DNA of 64,000 nucleotides, taken from contig CAZOPV010000020.1 in assembly GCA_964582085.1 (NCBI GenBank), forward strand, positions 1-64,000. Reading direction: 5' to 3'. The position numbers and the translations under genes are program-made. The DNA comes from JADGNF01 sp964582085 (GTDB lineage Archaea > Thermoproteota > Bathyarchaeia > Bathyarchaeales > Bathycorpusculaceae). Below the pieces are notes generated by a model that was not told the origin of the DNA, did no database searches, and saw only the letters and a list, made by a program, of their open reading frames with translations. Below, piece by piece: positions 44,105 through 53,990 of the stretch. Numbering within the stretch: position 1 is the stretch's first letter; each line of letters opens with the position of its first letter.

Positions 44105-44608
44105 ATGAGTCACAAACATCGACGGTTTTCATTAAAAACAAAAGAATCAAAACAAATAATTTCTCAAGTTTCAGCGAGACTAAAAATAGATTTTGAAGCT
44201 ATACTGGGTTCAAAAACAAATGTTGAGAGCATAGAGACAGATTTTGGTCAGTTATTGCTAATCTCAGGCAAGCCTATGTTATTCAGGAACAATGAAACGT
44301 TTTTGCCGACTTTAATGGCTCATGAATTGCTGGAAACACTACCTAAAGTGGTAGTAGATATGGGTGCGGTACGTTTTGTCTGTAACGGTGCAGACATAAT
44401 GGCTCCAGGCACAGTTCGCTATGAAGGTGAATTCAGAGTTAACGATATCGTAGTTGTGGTGGATGAGAAACATGGCAAACCCTTAGCAATAGGTGAGGCT
44501 CTCTACAGCCTAAATGAAGCAAAAAATGTTAAACACGGCGCCGTTGTTAAAAATGTTCATTACGTCGGCGACAAAGTTTGGAACTTTGCAAAACTCATAA
44601 ACGAGTAG
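44105..44608 (+). CDS. PUA-domain RNA-binding protein
   Basis: 167 residues. The C-terminal PUA domain is visible as MGAVRFVCNGADIMAPGTV followed by VVDEKHGKPLAIGEAL. This matches the archaeal Tma20/MCT-1-like family (COG2016). It may act in translation or RNA modification. Stands alone. Confidence 0.87.
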   Translation: MSHKHRRFSLKTKESKQIISQVSARLKIDFEAILGSKTNVESIETDFGQLLLISGKPMLFRNNETFLPTLMAHELLETLPKVVVDMGAVRFVCNGADIMAPGTVRYEGEFRVNDIVVVVDEKHGKPLAIGEALYSLNEAKNVKHGAVVKNVHYVGDKVWNFAKLINE

Positions 44609-44822
44609 CACAGACGCCCTCTCGAGAAGTTAATGTTAGAGAAGATTCAGTATCTGAAAGGGGGTTGCTTGTTCATCCACATATTGATAGTGGACGCAAC
44701 CGACCAGATTTTCGGCAGCAACAAATCTTAATCTTAAATTAGTAAAACAAGAAACCTAAAAAGGGAAAGACTGGGTTAACCTACAAAAGGGGGAACAAAT
44801 ATTCTCTGGATCGTCTAGAAAA

Positions 44823-44846
44823 GAACTATTTAAATTTCTATAGTTC
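44823..44846. promoter_or_regulatory. Inverted repeat around a TATA box
   Basis: GAACTAT (44823-44829) and ATAGTTC (44840-44846) flank the AT-rich TATA-like centre, 39-62 bases before the ATG of the LigD-type gene. It could be an operator or the promoter itself. Confidence 0.4.
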
Positions 44847-44884
44847 CCTCTTATAGTGGCGCTATCTTTTTGGTGACACAAGGA

Positions 44885-45409
44885 ATGGAAAATAAAACTG
44901 TTAAACAAACAGCCAAGGCACCACCTGAGCAAGCCTTGAACCAATTTGGCAAAAACAACCAACTCAAAGAGTATCACGAAAAACGTGATTTCAATGCAAC
45001 CACAGAACCACAAGGCAACAAAAGGAAAAAACAAAATCAAAACAAAATCTTTGTTGTACAGGAACATCACTCCAAGAGGTTGCACTACGATTTCAGGTTG
45101 GAGCATATGGGTGTCCTCAAAAGCTGGGCAGTTCCAAAAGGTATACCAGAAAGCACAGCAGACAAACGCTTAGCCGTAGAAACAGAAGACCACCCATTAG
45201 AATATGCAGAGTTTGAAGGCACAATTCCCGAAGGACAATACGGAGCAGGCACAGTCACCATCTGGGATGAGGGCAACTACGAAACCAAAGTCTGGAACGA
45301 GAACATGATAGAAGTCACATTAAAAGGCAAAAAACTCCTAGGGCGCTACGTGCTGGTGCGCCTAAAAAAAGGTGATGACAAAAATTGGTTGCTGCTCAAA
45401 GGCAAATAA
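44885..45409 (+). CDS. LigD-type 3'-phosphoesterase domain protein
   Basis: A stand-alone DNA-repair domain that removes 3'-phosphate or ribonucleotides from DNA ends. 174 residues from ATG 44885; a TTG at 44870 is also open. The catalytic signature is QEHHSKRLHYDFRLEHMG and later EGTIPEGQYGAGTVTIWD. No LigD ligase or polymerase domain is in the window. Confidence 0.93.
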   Translation: MENKTVKQTAKAPPEQALNQFGKNNQLKEYHEKRDFNATTEPQGNKRKKQNQNKIFVVQEHHSKRLHYDFRLEHMGVLKSWAVPKGIPESTADKRLAVETEDHPLEYAEFEGTIPEGQYGAGTVTIWDEGNYETKVWNENMIEVTLKGKKLLGRYVLVRLKKGDDKNWLLLKGK

Positions 45410-45524
45410 TAACTGAACTCACGAAAACTACCTTTAGTTATTTCCAGCATCTGCTGTATAAAACGAGAATTAACTCAAATTTATTTCGGTAAAAATAAAG
45501 AATACCGTTTAATGTGATTGGTAT

Positions 45525-45620
45525 ATGCTCTATTGTGGAAATTGTGTCACAGTAAACAACCTGAATACAAGTTTTGCCAGAACTGCGGTTTTCCCTTCCT
45601 GCAACAACATTTTCCATTTT
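45525..45620 (+). pseudogene. Frameshifted zinc-ribbon remnant
   Basis: Begins ATG CTC TAT, reading MLYCGNC. After a one-base shift it continues HSKQPEYKFCQNCGFP. The pair CGNC and CQNCG is the classic double zinc ribbon. The rest is open without homology. Probably a decayed or mis-sequenced gene. Confidence 0.45.
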
Positions 45621-45707
45621 TCAGCTGTCTATGGAGCCTAACTTGCGTTGTAGACTTGCAATACCCATTCATGAGTGCGCTAAAAGTTTCCATAAAAAGA
45701 AGAAGGA

Positions 45708-46094
45708 CTATTTCCTTTCAATGAGCTCAATTAAGGTGCCCTCAGGATCTTCTACAAACGCTATCAACGATCTAGAATGAGGAAGTCTGAAGGGTCCATC
45801 AGTTATAGTTACGTTTTCTTTTTTCATGGTGTTTATTACTTGCTGCATATCTTGAACTTCAAAAGCTATATGATCAAAAAGGCGGTTTTCGTCAGGTTGT
45901 ATAAACCTTTTTTGGTTGCGGTAAAAAGTAAGCTCAAGTGTGCCACCTTTGGCTTGAGGATCTCGCAGAAAAGCAATTTCAGCGTTATTTTGTAAAATTT
46001 CTCTTTTACTCAAAAGTTGGAGTCCAAGTAGCCGAGTATAAAAGTCAATTGATTTCTCCAGATTACTGGTTCGAATGCTTACATGAACAAGCAT
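45708..46094 (-). CDS. Glyoxalase/VOC-family protein
   Basis: 128 residues from ATG 46094 behind a GGGGG-rich site. Contains SIRTSNLEKSIDFYTRLLG, a His for metal in DHIAFEVQ, and FVEDPEGTLIELIE at the end. It could be a glyoxalase or another metal-dependent lyase. Stands alone. Confidence 0.9.
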   Translation of the reverse strand: MLVHVSIRTSNLEKSIDFYTRLLGLQLLSKREILQNNAEIAFLRDPQAKGGTLELTFYRNQKRFIQPDENRLFDHIAFEVQDMQQVINTMKKENVTITDGPFRLPHSRSLIAFVEDPEGTLIELIERK

Positions 46095-46234
46095 TGTATT
46101 TCCCCCACTTTTCAAGATTTTTGAGGCCTTCTACTGACAGCAGAAGAAAAACTTGCTCAAGCTTTGGAATACACTTAAATCTTTTAGCTCGCTCTCTCCT
46201 TTGAACAACCGACATAAAACACGATGGCTACCTA

Positions 46235-47224
46235 ATGAGTCCCATTATTGAAACAGATCAATTAACAAAAAAATTCAACAGTCTTATAGCAGTTGACAAA
46301 GTAGACATCGAAGTTCAAGCAAACGAAATTTTCGGTTTGCTTGGTCCAAACGGCGCAGGAAAAACAACCACTATAAACATGCTCTGTACCATACTCAAAC
46401 CTACCTCTGGAACCGCTAAAGTCAACGGTTATGACGTAGTCAAAGAGGCAAACAGAGTACGGAAATCTATAGGTCTTGTCTTTCAAGACCCCAGCATCGA
46501 CGACAGACTAACTGGCAGAGAAAATCTGTATATGCATGCAAACCTCTACGGTGTACCTACAAGCGAGCAAAAAGAAAGAATTAACCGTATACTCAAACTT
46601 ATTGAACTAGAAGACCGAGCAGACGACCTCATGCGAACCTATTCAAGTGGCATGCGGCGCAGGCTCGAACTTGGACGTGGACTGATTCACTATCCAAAAG
46701 TGTTATTTTTAGACGAACCAACCGTCGGGCTGGATCCACAGACCCGCTCTCACATTTGGAAATATATTCAGGAACTTAAAGAGACACATGACATAACCGT
46801 CGTTTTAACGACTCACTACATGGAGGAAGCGGAGAGACTCTGCAACCGTATAGGCATAATTGATTATGGGAAGATAATCGCTTTAGATAAACCTTCAAGT
46901 CTTAAAGAGACCCTTGAGGGTGATGTCATTTTAGTTAAGGCTAACAATCTAGAAGAACTTACAAGATTGTTAATTGCAGAATTTGGCTTCACAAAAATAC
47001 GCGTTATTGACGACACAATGGAAATTACAGTAAAACAAGGCAAGAGTCTTTTACCGCGGATAGTAGAGGCAACTGCAACTCACAACATTTTTGTCGAGTC
47101 GATTCTCCTACGTGAACCCAACCTCGAAGACGTTTTTCTCCACTACACAGGAAGAGGCATACGCGCCGACAGTGGAAAAGAACGCTACGGTTTAGGAGCT
47201 ATGAAAAGGAGAAGAATAAAGTGA
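46235..47224 (+). CDS. ABC exporter ATP-binding subunit
   Basis: 329-residue ATPase of the daunorubicin-type group. Walker A GPNGAGKTTT, signature TYSSGMRRRLELG, Walker B VLFLDEPTVGLD, then HYMEEAERL. The last 100 residues are the extra domain of this group. Overlaps the permease gene by four bases. Confidence 0.95.
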   Translation: MSPIIETDQLTKKFNSLIAVDKVDIEVQANEIFGLLGPNGAGKTTTINMLCTILKPTSGTAKVNGYDVVKEANRVRKSIGLVFQDPSIDDRLTGRENLYMHANLYGVPTSEQKERINRILKLIELEDRADDLMRTYSSGMRRRLELGRGLIHYPKVLFLDEPTVGLDPQTRSHIWKYIQELKETHDITVVLTTHYMEEAERLCNRIGIIDYGKIIALDKPSSLKETLEGDVILVKANNLEELTRLLIAEFGFTKIRVIDDTMEITVKQGKSLLPRIVEATATHNIFVESILLREPNLEDVFLHYTGRGIRADSGKERYGLGAMKRRRIK

Positions 47225-47994
47225 CAGAACTCAAAGGACTGTATACCCTGTGGCTCCGAGAGGTCAAACGCTACTTACGCAACAGTACGCGTATACTTAG
47301 CAGTTTTATCCAACCCCTACTGTGGCTGGTCATTTTTGGCGTAGGCATCGGCGCAAGCCTACATGGAGCAGTATCAACCCAAGAATTGACGTACCAAGAA
47401 TTGATTTTTCCCGGAATCGTAGGACAAACACTCTTGTTCACAGCCATGTTTATGGGAATTTCAGTAATATGGGATAAAGAATTTGGATTCATGAAAGAAA
47501 TTTTGGTCGCTCCACTTTCACGTTTTACAATTTTTATAGGCAAAATGTTAGGTGACAGCACAGATGCTCTTATCCAAGGGTTAATTGTGCTTGCATTCGG
47601 CCTAGTTTTAGGAGTAAAACTCAGCCCGGCGTCGTTTCTTTTGTGCTTGCCCGTAATGCTACTCATTACTTTTGGTTTAGTAAGCGTAGGATTAATTATA
47701 GCAAGCTTTATGGACAACCTTGAAAGTTTCGGTGCAATTCAAAGCTTCATAAACCTACCTTTGTTCTTCTTAAGTGGTGCATTATTCCAAATTCAAAGTC
47801 TACCTGCTTGGCTGCAAGATATTTCAAAACTCAACCCACTAACCTACGGAGTAGACGCTCTGAGACATGTTATCTTGGGAGAAACGTGGCAGTCTCTGCA
47901 ACTGCAGCCGCTCATTGTAGACCTCGCGGTGGTGGGCATTTTTGATTTGGCAATGATCGTAGTAGGAACATGGGCGTTCCACAAAATGAAATAA
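47221..47994 (+). CDS. ABC-2 type permease
   Basis: 257 residues from GTG 47221, with six hydrophobic segments. The N-terminal ABC-2 part has WLREVKRYLRNSTRILSSF, and the ending LNPLTYGVDALRHVILGE is typical of the DrrB group. It forms an exporter with the preceding ATPase; substrate unknown (drug- or lipid-like). Confidence 0.94.
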   Translation: MTELKGLYTLWLREVKRYLRNSTRILSSFIQPLLWLVIFGVGIGASLHGAVSTQELTYQELIFPGIVGQTLLFTAMFMGISVIWDKEFGFMKEILVAPLSRFTIFIGKMLGDSTDALIQGLIVLAFGLVLGVKLSPASFLLCLPVMLLITFGLVSVGLIIASFMDNLESFGAIQSFINLPLFFLSGALFQIQSLPAWLQDISKLNPLTYGVDALRHVILGETWQSLQLQPLIVDLAVVGIFDLAMIVVGTWAFHKMK

Positions 47995-48215
47995 AAAACA
48001 AAAATGCTACAAAAATATAGACATCAGAAAACTAACGGAACTATATTACTTGAAGTTTCTTCGATTTGCTGCTCTATTATAAGTTCAAGTTAATCAAACA
48101 AGATCTTCCAATACAGAAACTATAAAAGCTACAGTTTTGAAGACAGAAAACAAGAAAGCAATCAAGGCGCATAAAATATATACTGCTGCCGCTCTCTTGA
48201 ATGGGAGATGTTCAC

Positions 48216-48635
48216 GTGAGCAACAACTGCGTTTTCTGTAGAATAGTCCAAAAGGAACTATCCTCAAGCAACGTATATGAAGATGACAAAGTTTTAGCTT
48301 TCATGGACATTCGACCAGTTAATGAAGGACACACATTGGTAATTCCCAAGCAACATTTCGAAGGAATACTGGACATACCTGAAGAACTAAACGCGTACGT
48401 CAACAAAATAGTGAAGCGCGTAGCAGTTGCTGTGCAAAAAGCCACACACGCAGATGGCCTCAGTATAATCCAGCAAAATGGAAGAGCAGCAAATCAAGAT
48501 GTTTTCCATTTACATGTACACATAATTCCCAAATTTGAAGGACAAAATACACCAAGGTTCAGAGATTTAAGCGAAGTAAGCAGAGAACAACTTGATCAAA
48601 CAGCATCAAAAATAAAAAGTCACCTGCTACCCTAA
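48216..48635 (+). CDS. HIT-family hydrolase
   Basis: 139 residues from GTG 48216, behind GGGAG; an ATG at 48201 is open too. The zinc site is CVFCRIV (start) and the catalytic triad HLHVHIIPKF. Such proteins hydrolyse nucleotide phosphoramidates or diadenosine polyphosphates. Stands alone. Confidence 0.94.
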   Translation: MSNNCVFCRIVQKELSSSNVYEDDKVLAFMDIRPVNEGHTLVIPKQHFEGILDIPEELNAYVNKIVKRVAVAVQKATHADGLSIIQQNGRAANQDVFHLHVHIIPKFEGQNTPRFRDLSEVSREQLDQTASKIKSHLLP

Positions 48636-48794
48636 TATCAACTTAGTCTAAAAATAATCATACTAATAAAATAACACTTTTTTTTAAAAAAAAAATAAAC
48701 GCAAAAGGATCCACCTCTTAAAGGCCAAAAAAATAACTAGTACTTAAAACTGTCAGCTCTTCAAAAAAATAAAAAAGTAAATGTGTGGTGGAGA

Positions 48795-49313
48795 TTAAAA
48801 CCTACGGTCTCTAAAGCCGCCGCCACCTCCACGTCTGTCCCTACCACCGCCGTAGCCACCGCCACGTCTGTCCCTACCACCAAAGCCTCTTCCACCGCGT
48901 CTAAATGGCCGTCTTTCCTGTTCATAGGTTTTACTGGAGACATTGTTAGTTGTATTAACTTCTCCTTCAATTGGAGCAGCTGCAGGTTCAAGTTTTCCAT
49001 ATTTACCAATATTTAGGCGCATGTTACCCTTAAACAAAGTGACATAGCCATTTTCTACCCTGATGGTGTCGTTTTCATTCACTTTCTCAATGTTGTCATC
49101 CCACAATGTCAAGTAAACAACACCTGTCTCGTCACCAACTAACGCGTCACAGACTTTGTGGGCTGACCCATCTCTGCCCATGGGTATTTCTCTAATTTCG
49201 CTTTTGGAAACTACTTTGGCGGTTACGTTAACTGCTCTAGACTGTGGAGTTAACTCGCCAACTTTGACTTCAACTGGTTGCTTTTTGTTTTCGAAAAATC
49301 CTTCGACTGCCAA
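48795..49313 (-). CDS. OB-fold ssDNA-binding protein with RG tail
   Basis: 172 residues. Residues 10-110 are an OB fold (VVSKSEIREIPMGRDGS, then YLTLWDDNIEKVNENDTI), like archaeal single-strand DNA-binding or RPA-type proteins. The last 40 residues are Arg-Gly repeats (GGRDRRGGG twice). The tail is encoded by a 33-base period repeat (48829-48881). Likely role in replication, repair or RNA binding. Confidence 0.9.
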   Translation of the reverse strand: MAVEGFFENKKQPVEVKVGELTPQSRAVNVTAKVVSKSEIREIPMGRDGSAHKVCDALVGDETGVVYLTLWDDNIEKVNENDTIRVENGYVTLFKGNMRLNIGKYGKLEPAAAPIEGEVNTTNNVSSKTYEQERRPFRRGGRGFGGRDRRGGGYGGGRDRRGGGGGFRDRRF

Positions 49314-49481
49314 TCTAATTCAACCTTTGTATGTTTGGTATGCACAAGTTAGTCTGCAAGCGCTTCTTAAGGTTTGCGGTCATCATTGTAGACAGGATGT
49401 AGGGCTCTGGAAAATACACGCCGCTAAAGAGGCATATTTAGCGTGCACTCTATAAATAAGAGGCCTGTGAAATTAACTCTT

Positions 49482-50288
49482 ATGAAACGAAGGAGTTTAA
49501 TAGGCGTACTAACTGCAGTTGCAGCTCTTGGATTGACAGTGATAGCTATAATCTGGACTAATAATGGTTCCAACCTTTCGCTGCAAATGGTGGTACCACA
49601 ATATTACACCTATGAAGTTGTCCGAGTTTACCCCCATAACGAAAGCGCTTTCACTCAAGGTTTAATCTATGCAGATGGTTTTCTCTATGAAAGCACAGGG
49701 CTTTATGGCAGTTCTACCCTTCGGAAGGTAGACTTGGAAACGGGTAACATACTGGCTAGCACTATTTTGCCTACAGAATTCTTTGGGGAAGGTATAACTT
49801 TAATTGACGAAAAAATCGTTCAGTTAACGTGGCGTTCACAAGTTGCATTTGTTTACAGCAAGGAAAATTTAAGTTTACTGTATAACTTCACTTATTCCAC
49901 CGAAGGTTGGGGTATAACTTTTGACGGCACCCACATAATTATGAGCGACGGCACAGACAAACTCTACTTTCTTGACCCAACCACCTACCAGCGCACAGGC
50001 TACGTTAACGTTAAGGATGGCAATTTTCCGCTAACTAATCTAAATGAGCTTGAATACGTCAAAGGCGATGTTTATGCAAATATTTGGCATGAACAAAAAA
50101 TTGCAGTTATCAACCCTACAAACGGGCAAGTTAAAGCGTGGATAAATCTTTCAGGAATAGAAAATGCACCTTTAAGCGAAGAGGAAGTGCTCAACGGTAT
50201 TGCTTACGATGCACAGAATAATCGATTATTTGTTACAGGAAAAAACTGGCCACACCTTTACGAAATAAAACTTATAGCCGTAGGATAG
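49482..50288 (+). CDS. Glutaminyl-peptide cyclotransferase, membrane anchored
   Basis: Forms N-terminal pyroglutamate on exported proteins. 268 residues from ATG 49482; a GTG at 49443 also fits. Residues 1-30 contain a basic start (KRRSLIGVLTAVAALGLTV) acting as a signal anchor. The beta-propeller follows with YPHNESAFTQGLIYADG, LYESTGLYG and LNELEYVKGDVYANIW, which are family marks. Stands alone. Confidence 0.92.
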   Translation: MKRRSLIGVLTAVAALGLTVIAIIWTNNGSNLSLQMVVPQYYTYEVVRVYPHNESAFTQGLIYADGFLYESTGLYGSSTLRKVDLETGNILASTILPTEFFGEGITLIDEKIVQLTWRSQVAFVYSKENLSLLYNFTYSTEGWGITFDGTHIIMSDGTDKLYFLDPTTYQRTGYVNVKDGNFPLTNLNELEYVKGDVYANIWHEQKIAVINPTNGQVKAWINLSGIENAPLSEEEVLNGIAYDAQNNRLFVTGKNWPHLYEIKLIAVG

Positions 50289-50289
50289 T

Positions 50290-52008
50290 TTAAGCTTCCA
50301 ACGCTTTTTGTGAAGCGTCAATGTAAACTTTAGCAAATTTGTTCGTTAAATCTTTCTGAGTGTAAATGGAGGTGTGTAACCTGAAAAAATTACCCATACG
50401 CTCTGTTTCCACTCCAATGCCTATCACAATTACCCCTTTCTTAAGAAGGTCATCAACGTTTTCCTTTAAGGCAATAGGCATGTTCACGTAACCGTAAGGC
50501 CAACCATCTGAAATCACAATAAGCACGCGCTGTTCCTCAAACCTTTTTGCCAACATTTTGCCGGCAATATGCACGGCATCAGGGATATAGGTTAACCCCT
50601 CAAATTTGAGGCCACCGATTCGAGCCCGAACTTTCTGCGAGTAAGATTCAGTGGAATCTTTGAGAATATAAAGACGGTCACTGAAACCAAAAAAAGTCCA
50701 CGAGCTTGAATCAGTCATTAATTCTTTTGCAGCTTCAGCTACCGCAATTGCTAAGGCTCTTCCATATTCACCACGAACTTGCATACTTCTACTCACATCA
50801 AAAACAATAGACCAAGCAAAGCTCTGCTTCAAGTACTCCTCCAAAGTAAAAACATCAGTGGCAGGCTTGTTGCTTGCCATAGCCTGGATAACCTCAGACA
50901 AATCTAAAATACCCATTTCTTGCCGAGTATTTTCATCATAAAGATCTACAGCCTCCCGTAGTGCATCCATCAACCTTCGGCTGGCACCCTGCACAAGAGA
51001 TCTTGCTCTAAGATACTGAGTGTAGTCCTCTTCAGGGAAAGAAACGGACTTAAAACGTGTCCAACCTATATACGGCGTGATTTTGGAGAGAATTTTTTGT
51101 TGTCGCTCTTGCTGTTGCTGGTCAGAATTAAACGCTTGAAGCGCTTCTGCCTCCTGTTCAGGTCTCCAACACTGCTCTATATTGTCAACAGTAGGAACTG
51201 AACCGCCTAACGCCTCTATGGACTGTACAAATATGCTTTCTACATCATAAGACATATGAAGGTTAGCTTCGCTGTAGATACTACAGCGACCAAGACTTTC
51301 CGCGTACGGAAGTGAAGGACACTCCATAAAGGGACCAAAAGGTTCCAGCATACATCTTAGTTTTTCAAGTTCTTGGGTGAACAACTTTTCGAAGTTAATC
51401 TGTTCACCAGCTAATGATCCCAAAAAAGTGTCCCTCAACGCCAACAAATCTTTCTGAACAGCGTCTACGGCCTGAATTTCCTCGGTATCAAGTTTTCCTT
51501 TGTATTCACCTACATTCATTTTTGTAAGTATCGCAGACATTACCCTTGTTGCAGAAGAAAAAATTCTGTTTACGGGTTTAATTTTCTGGTAAGCCAAGGC
51601 ATTTGCGTAGGCTATGTCAATTAACCTATCTGGGTACCAAGCTTGAAAATACGAGTTCACATAAGTATCTCTAAAAAGAGATTTCACAAACGCGTCAACC
51701 AGCGAATCAGAAGGGCAAGGGGCTATATCTACGTCAGGAAGAGGCACAAGTGTATGTGTGGTCAAATGCAAAACGGCAGCTCTAAAAAGGCGCCCAACTT
51801 TTGATTTACCTGACTTATCATAGGGAAAAGTTTGTCCTAAATACAGGATTTGATTGTTTTCTAAAAACTGAGTTTTAGGTAATTTTATTGTAAATCCTTG
51901 GTCATCGTGTTCTAAAGTTGGTTGGGCTAAACTGGGATCTAGAAGAATTTTCACTTTTTCCTTGTCTTTCTGGAACGAGATTGCACGAGCGTACTCTAAA
52001 AAGCCCAT
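50290..52008 (-). CDS. VWA-domain protein, partner of MoxR ATPase
   Basis: A 572-residue protein. The last 190 residues are a von Willebrand A domain with the metal-site motif FDVSRSMQVRGEYG; the rest is unrecognised and largely helical. It follows the MoxR ATPase in the same operon. MoxR-VWA pairs act as chaperone-like activators of metal enzymes (as CbbQ/CbbO, NorQ/NorD), but no such enzyme is adjacent here. Confidence 0.87.
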   Translation of the reverse strand: MGFLEYARAISFQKDKEKVKILLDPSLAQPTLEHDDQGFTIKLPKTQFLENNQILYLGQTFPYDKSGKSKVGRLFRAAVLHLTTHTLVPLPDVDIAPCPSDSLVDAFVKSLFRDTYVNSYFQAWYPDRLIDIAYANALAYQKIKPVNRIFSSATRVMSAILTKMNVGEYKGKLDTEEIQAVDAVQKDLLALRDTFLGSLAGEQINFEKLFTQELEKLRCMLEPFGPFMECPSLPYAESLGRCSIYSEANLHMSYDVESIFVQSIEALGGSVPTVDNIEQCWRPEQEAEALQAFNSDQQQQERQQKILSKITPYIGWTRFKSVSFPEEDYTQYLRARSLVQGASRRLMDALREAVDLYDENTRQEMGILDLSEVIQAMASNKPATDVFTLEEYLKQSFAWSIVFDVSRSMQVRGEYGRALAIAVAEAAKELMTDSSSWTFFGFSDRLYILKDSTESYSQKVRARIGGLKFEGLTYIPDAVHIAGKMLAKRFEEQRVLIVISDGWPYGYVNMPIALKENVDDLLKKGVIVIGIGVETERMGNFFRLHTSIYTQKDLTNKFAKVYIDASQKALEA

Positions 52009-52029
52009 TATATAACCTTCACACAGAAA

Positions 52030-53052
52030 CTATTGAGTATTAAACACTGCCTCAATAATACGGCGAACATCAGCTTGAACTTCAGGGTTATCACTCGTTA
52101 AACCAATTATGGTTTCTTCGGCAGCATTGAGGGGGGTACTTCCATCATAAACTAGCATAGCCCAGTTAATCAGATCACCCAACGATGGCCCATAAGGCAG
52201 GTCGCCAGCTTTATATTGGCGCCGCAATTCTGCTCCCGCCTGTATAATTTTGTAAGCAGTGTCCTTGTCAATTTTTGTACGTTTTTGCAGCATTTCCACC
52301 TCGTTTGGAGAGATGTTCTCACCTACACTGAGAAAGTCAAAATTAATCCATACAGCCATACGTCGTCGCATAGCAGCGTTCAATGGTTTGGTTCCTGAGA
52401 ACTCGGCGGTGGCGGGGTTCATACTGATAATCATGTAAGCATATTTGTGGCGTTCAATAACTTCACTGTCTTTTTCATTGAGCACCAAGTGACCCCTTGT
52501 GTCCAAAACAGGATTGAGTCTTGTAGCTACATCTTGCTTCATCATGTTAGCTTCATCAAGATACATAATGCCCCCTTTGCGGAGCCACTGTGTCAACAAA
52601 CCATCAACCCAGTTTTCTTTGCCTAAACCGATAAAACGACCAATCAGGTCAAAAGACGATGTAGATAAGCCACAGTTAACCTCCCAAATAGGCAATCCTG
52701 TCAATTCGGCGACCAAATAGACAATATGAGTTTTACCTGTACCTGAGGGTCCGATTAAACTGCACTGTTTAAAATAATAGAGTGCTCGCACAATCCGCTC
52801 TACATAATGCTGTCCATGGTCTAAATATTCAGGTGTATTCTTTGGAATCAAATCATCCAAATGTGCAAAACTATAATTTGGATGTAAATCATATTTTTGA
52901 ATATCATATTTATGATATAATGGAGACTGAGACATTGGGCGTTCTTTGTCTACAGAAACTGTAACTCTAAACCTGTCCTGTTTAACAGACGTAACTTCTT
53001 GAATTCGACTAACAGCAGTTTGCTCTCTAAGGCCCTGATGTCCATAAACCAT
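52030..53052 (-). CDS. MoxR/CbbQ-type AAA+ ATPase
   Basis: 340 residues. Walker A IGPSGTGKTHIVYL (about residues 100-113), Walker B GGIMYLDEANMM, sensor region IISMNPA and RRRMAVWINFDF. Fits the NorQ/CbbQ branch. First gene of the MoxR-VWA operon; its promoter shares an 18-bp motif with cheY. Confidence 0.9.
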   Translation of the reverse strand: MVYGHQGLREQTAVSRIQEVTSVKQDRFRVTVSVDKERPMSQSPLYHKYDIQKYDLHPNYSFAHLDDLIPKNTPEYLDHGQHYVERIVRALYYFKQCSLIGPSGTGKTHIVYLVAELTGLPIWEVNCGLSTSSFDLIGRFIGLGKENWVDGLLTQWLRKGGIMYLDEANMMKQDVATRLNPVLDTRGHLVLNEKDSEVIERHKYAYMIISMNPATAEFSGTKPLNAAMRRRMAVWINFDFLSVGENISPNEVEMLQKRTKIDKDTAYKIIQAGAELRRQYKAGDLPYGPSLGDLINWAMLVYDGSTPLNAAEETIIGLTSDNPEVQADVRRIIEAVFNTQ

Positions 53053-53387
53053 GCTCTGCCGCCTCTGACTACTATGAGGTGTTAAATCCAGACAAATAAA
53101 TATTACGTATTACGACTTATTATAAAAGATCACGGCAAAACACCAACAGTAAATTCAAAACACAACTCATAAAAAAGAGACATTGAATTAGAGACCTAAT
53201 TAAAATCAGAAACTTTTGCACAACCAACTACTATAGTTTGACATGCGCTTTCAACGAAAGTACTTTATTGATCAGCACTAGAAAAGCGCTTCCTTTTGAA
53301 AAAGATGTACGTAAACTTTACTACATACAAGCCCTTTTCTCATAAGAGCACGTTAGTCACAAGCGATAACCTTTGACACAGGAAACT
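53053..53387. other. Divergent intergenic region before the che cluster
   Basis: About 335 bases between the MoxR operon and the unknown gene at 53388. It holds the shared motif described above. No gene recognised. Confidence 0.4.
53098..53115 (-). promoter_or_regulatory. Shared promoter motif, MoxR-VWA operon
   Basis: On the minus strand TCGTAATACGTAATATTT, 46 bases before the MoxR start. The plus-strand region before cheY has the same motif with two bases changed (TCGTAATACACAATATTT, 53991-54008). Confidence 0.5.
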
Positions 53388-53894
53388 ATGGCAAAACCTG
53401 TAGTGGAAATGCCCATTCTTGATGAAAAACAGGAGCGAAAGCAGATTTCATTACAGGAAGTGCTAGAATCTATCAAAAACGTTGCAGACGACATCGGACA
53501 GATCAGCGAGTTGACAAGTGAAGAAAAACTTTTAACAACACAATTTTTTGTTGCACTTTTTAAACTTATGCAACCGTTAACAACAGCAATCCAAGTTTCT
53601 GTCTCCGTTCTCCCTGCAGAAACAGGAGCTATAACACAGGCGTTTGTTGACCCCACAGGTCACCTTTCACTTACACATAAAGATGGGCGGATGGAGATCA
53701 AGAATCTTCAGGAAGAAAAGAACCGCGAACTCATGATGGCAGTAGTATCAGACATCTTACCTAAATTCAAAAGCTTAACAAGCGCCCAGAAACGAAAAGT
53801 CGAAAACAGGATTAAATTCTTAACAACGTTAACAAAAGAATTACAAAAAATATCCGAAGCCTTCTCAGTGGTAGTTTCATCAACACAAAAATGA
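53388..53894 (+). CDS. Unknown 168-residue protein at the head of the che cluster
   Basis: From ATG 53388 (a TTG at 53373 is open). It is soluble and mostly helical, with LQEVLESIKNVADDIGQISE at the start and RIKFLTTLTKELQKISEAFS at the end. No family recognised. It is on the same strand as the chemotaxis genes 167 bases upstream of cheY. Confidence 0.65.
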   Translation: MAKPVVEMPILDEKQERKQISLQEVLESIKNVADDIGQISELTSEEKLLTTQFFVALFKLMQPLTTAIQVSVSVLPAETGAITQAFVDPTGHLSLTHKDGRMEIKNLQEEKNRELMMAVVSDILPKFKSLTSAQKRKVENRIKFLTTLTKELQKISEAFSVVVSSTQK

Positions 53895-53990
53895 TCACCC
53901 AATGAGCACAAACAACCAAAAATACATGTACTAAATATTCAGAATGTATCCTCAACCTCTCTAACATAGGTGAAGTTATTTAATATAGTA

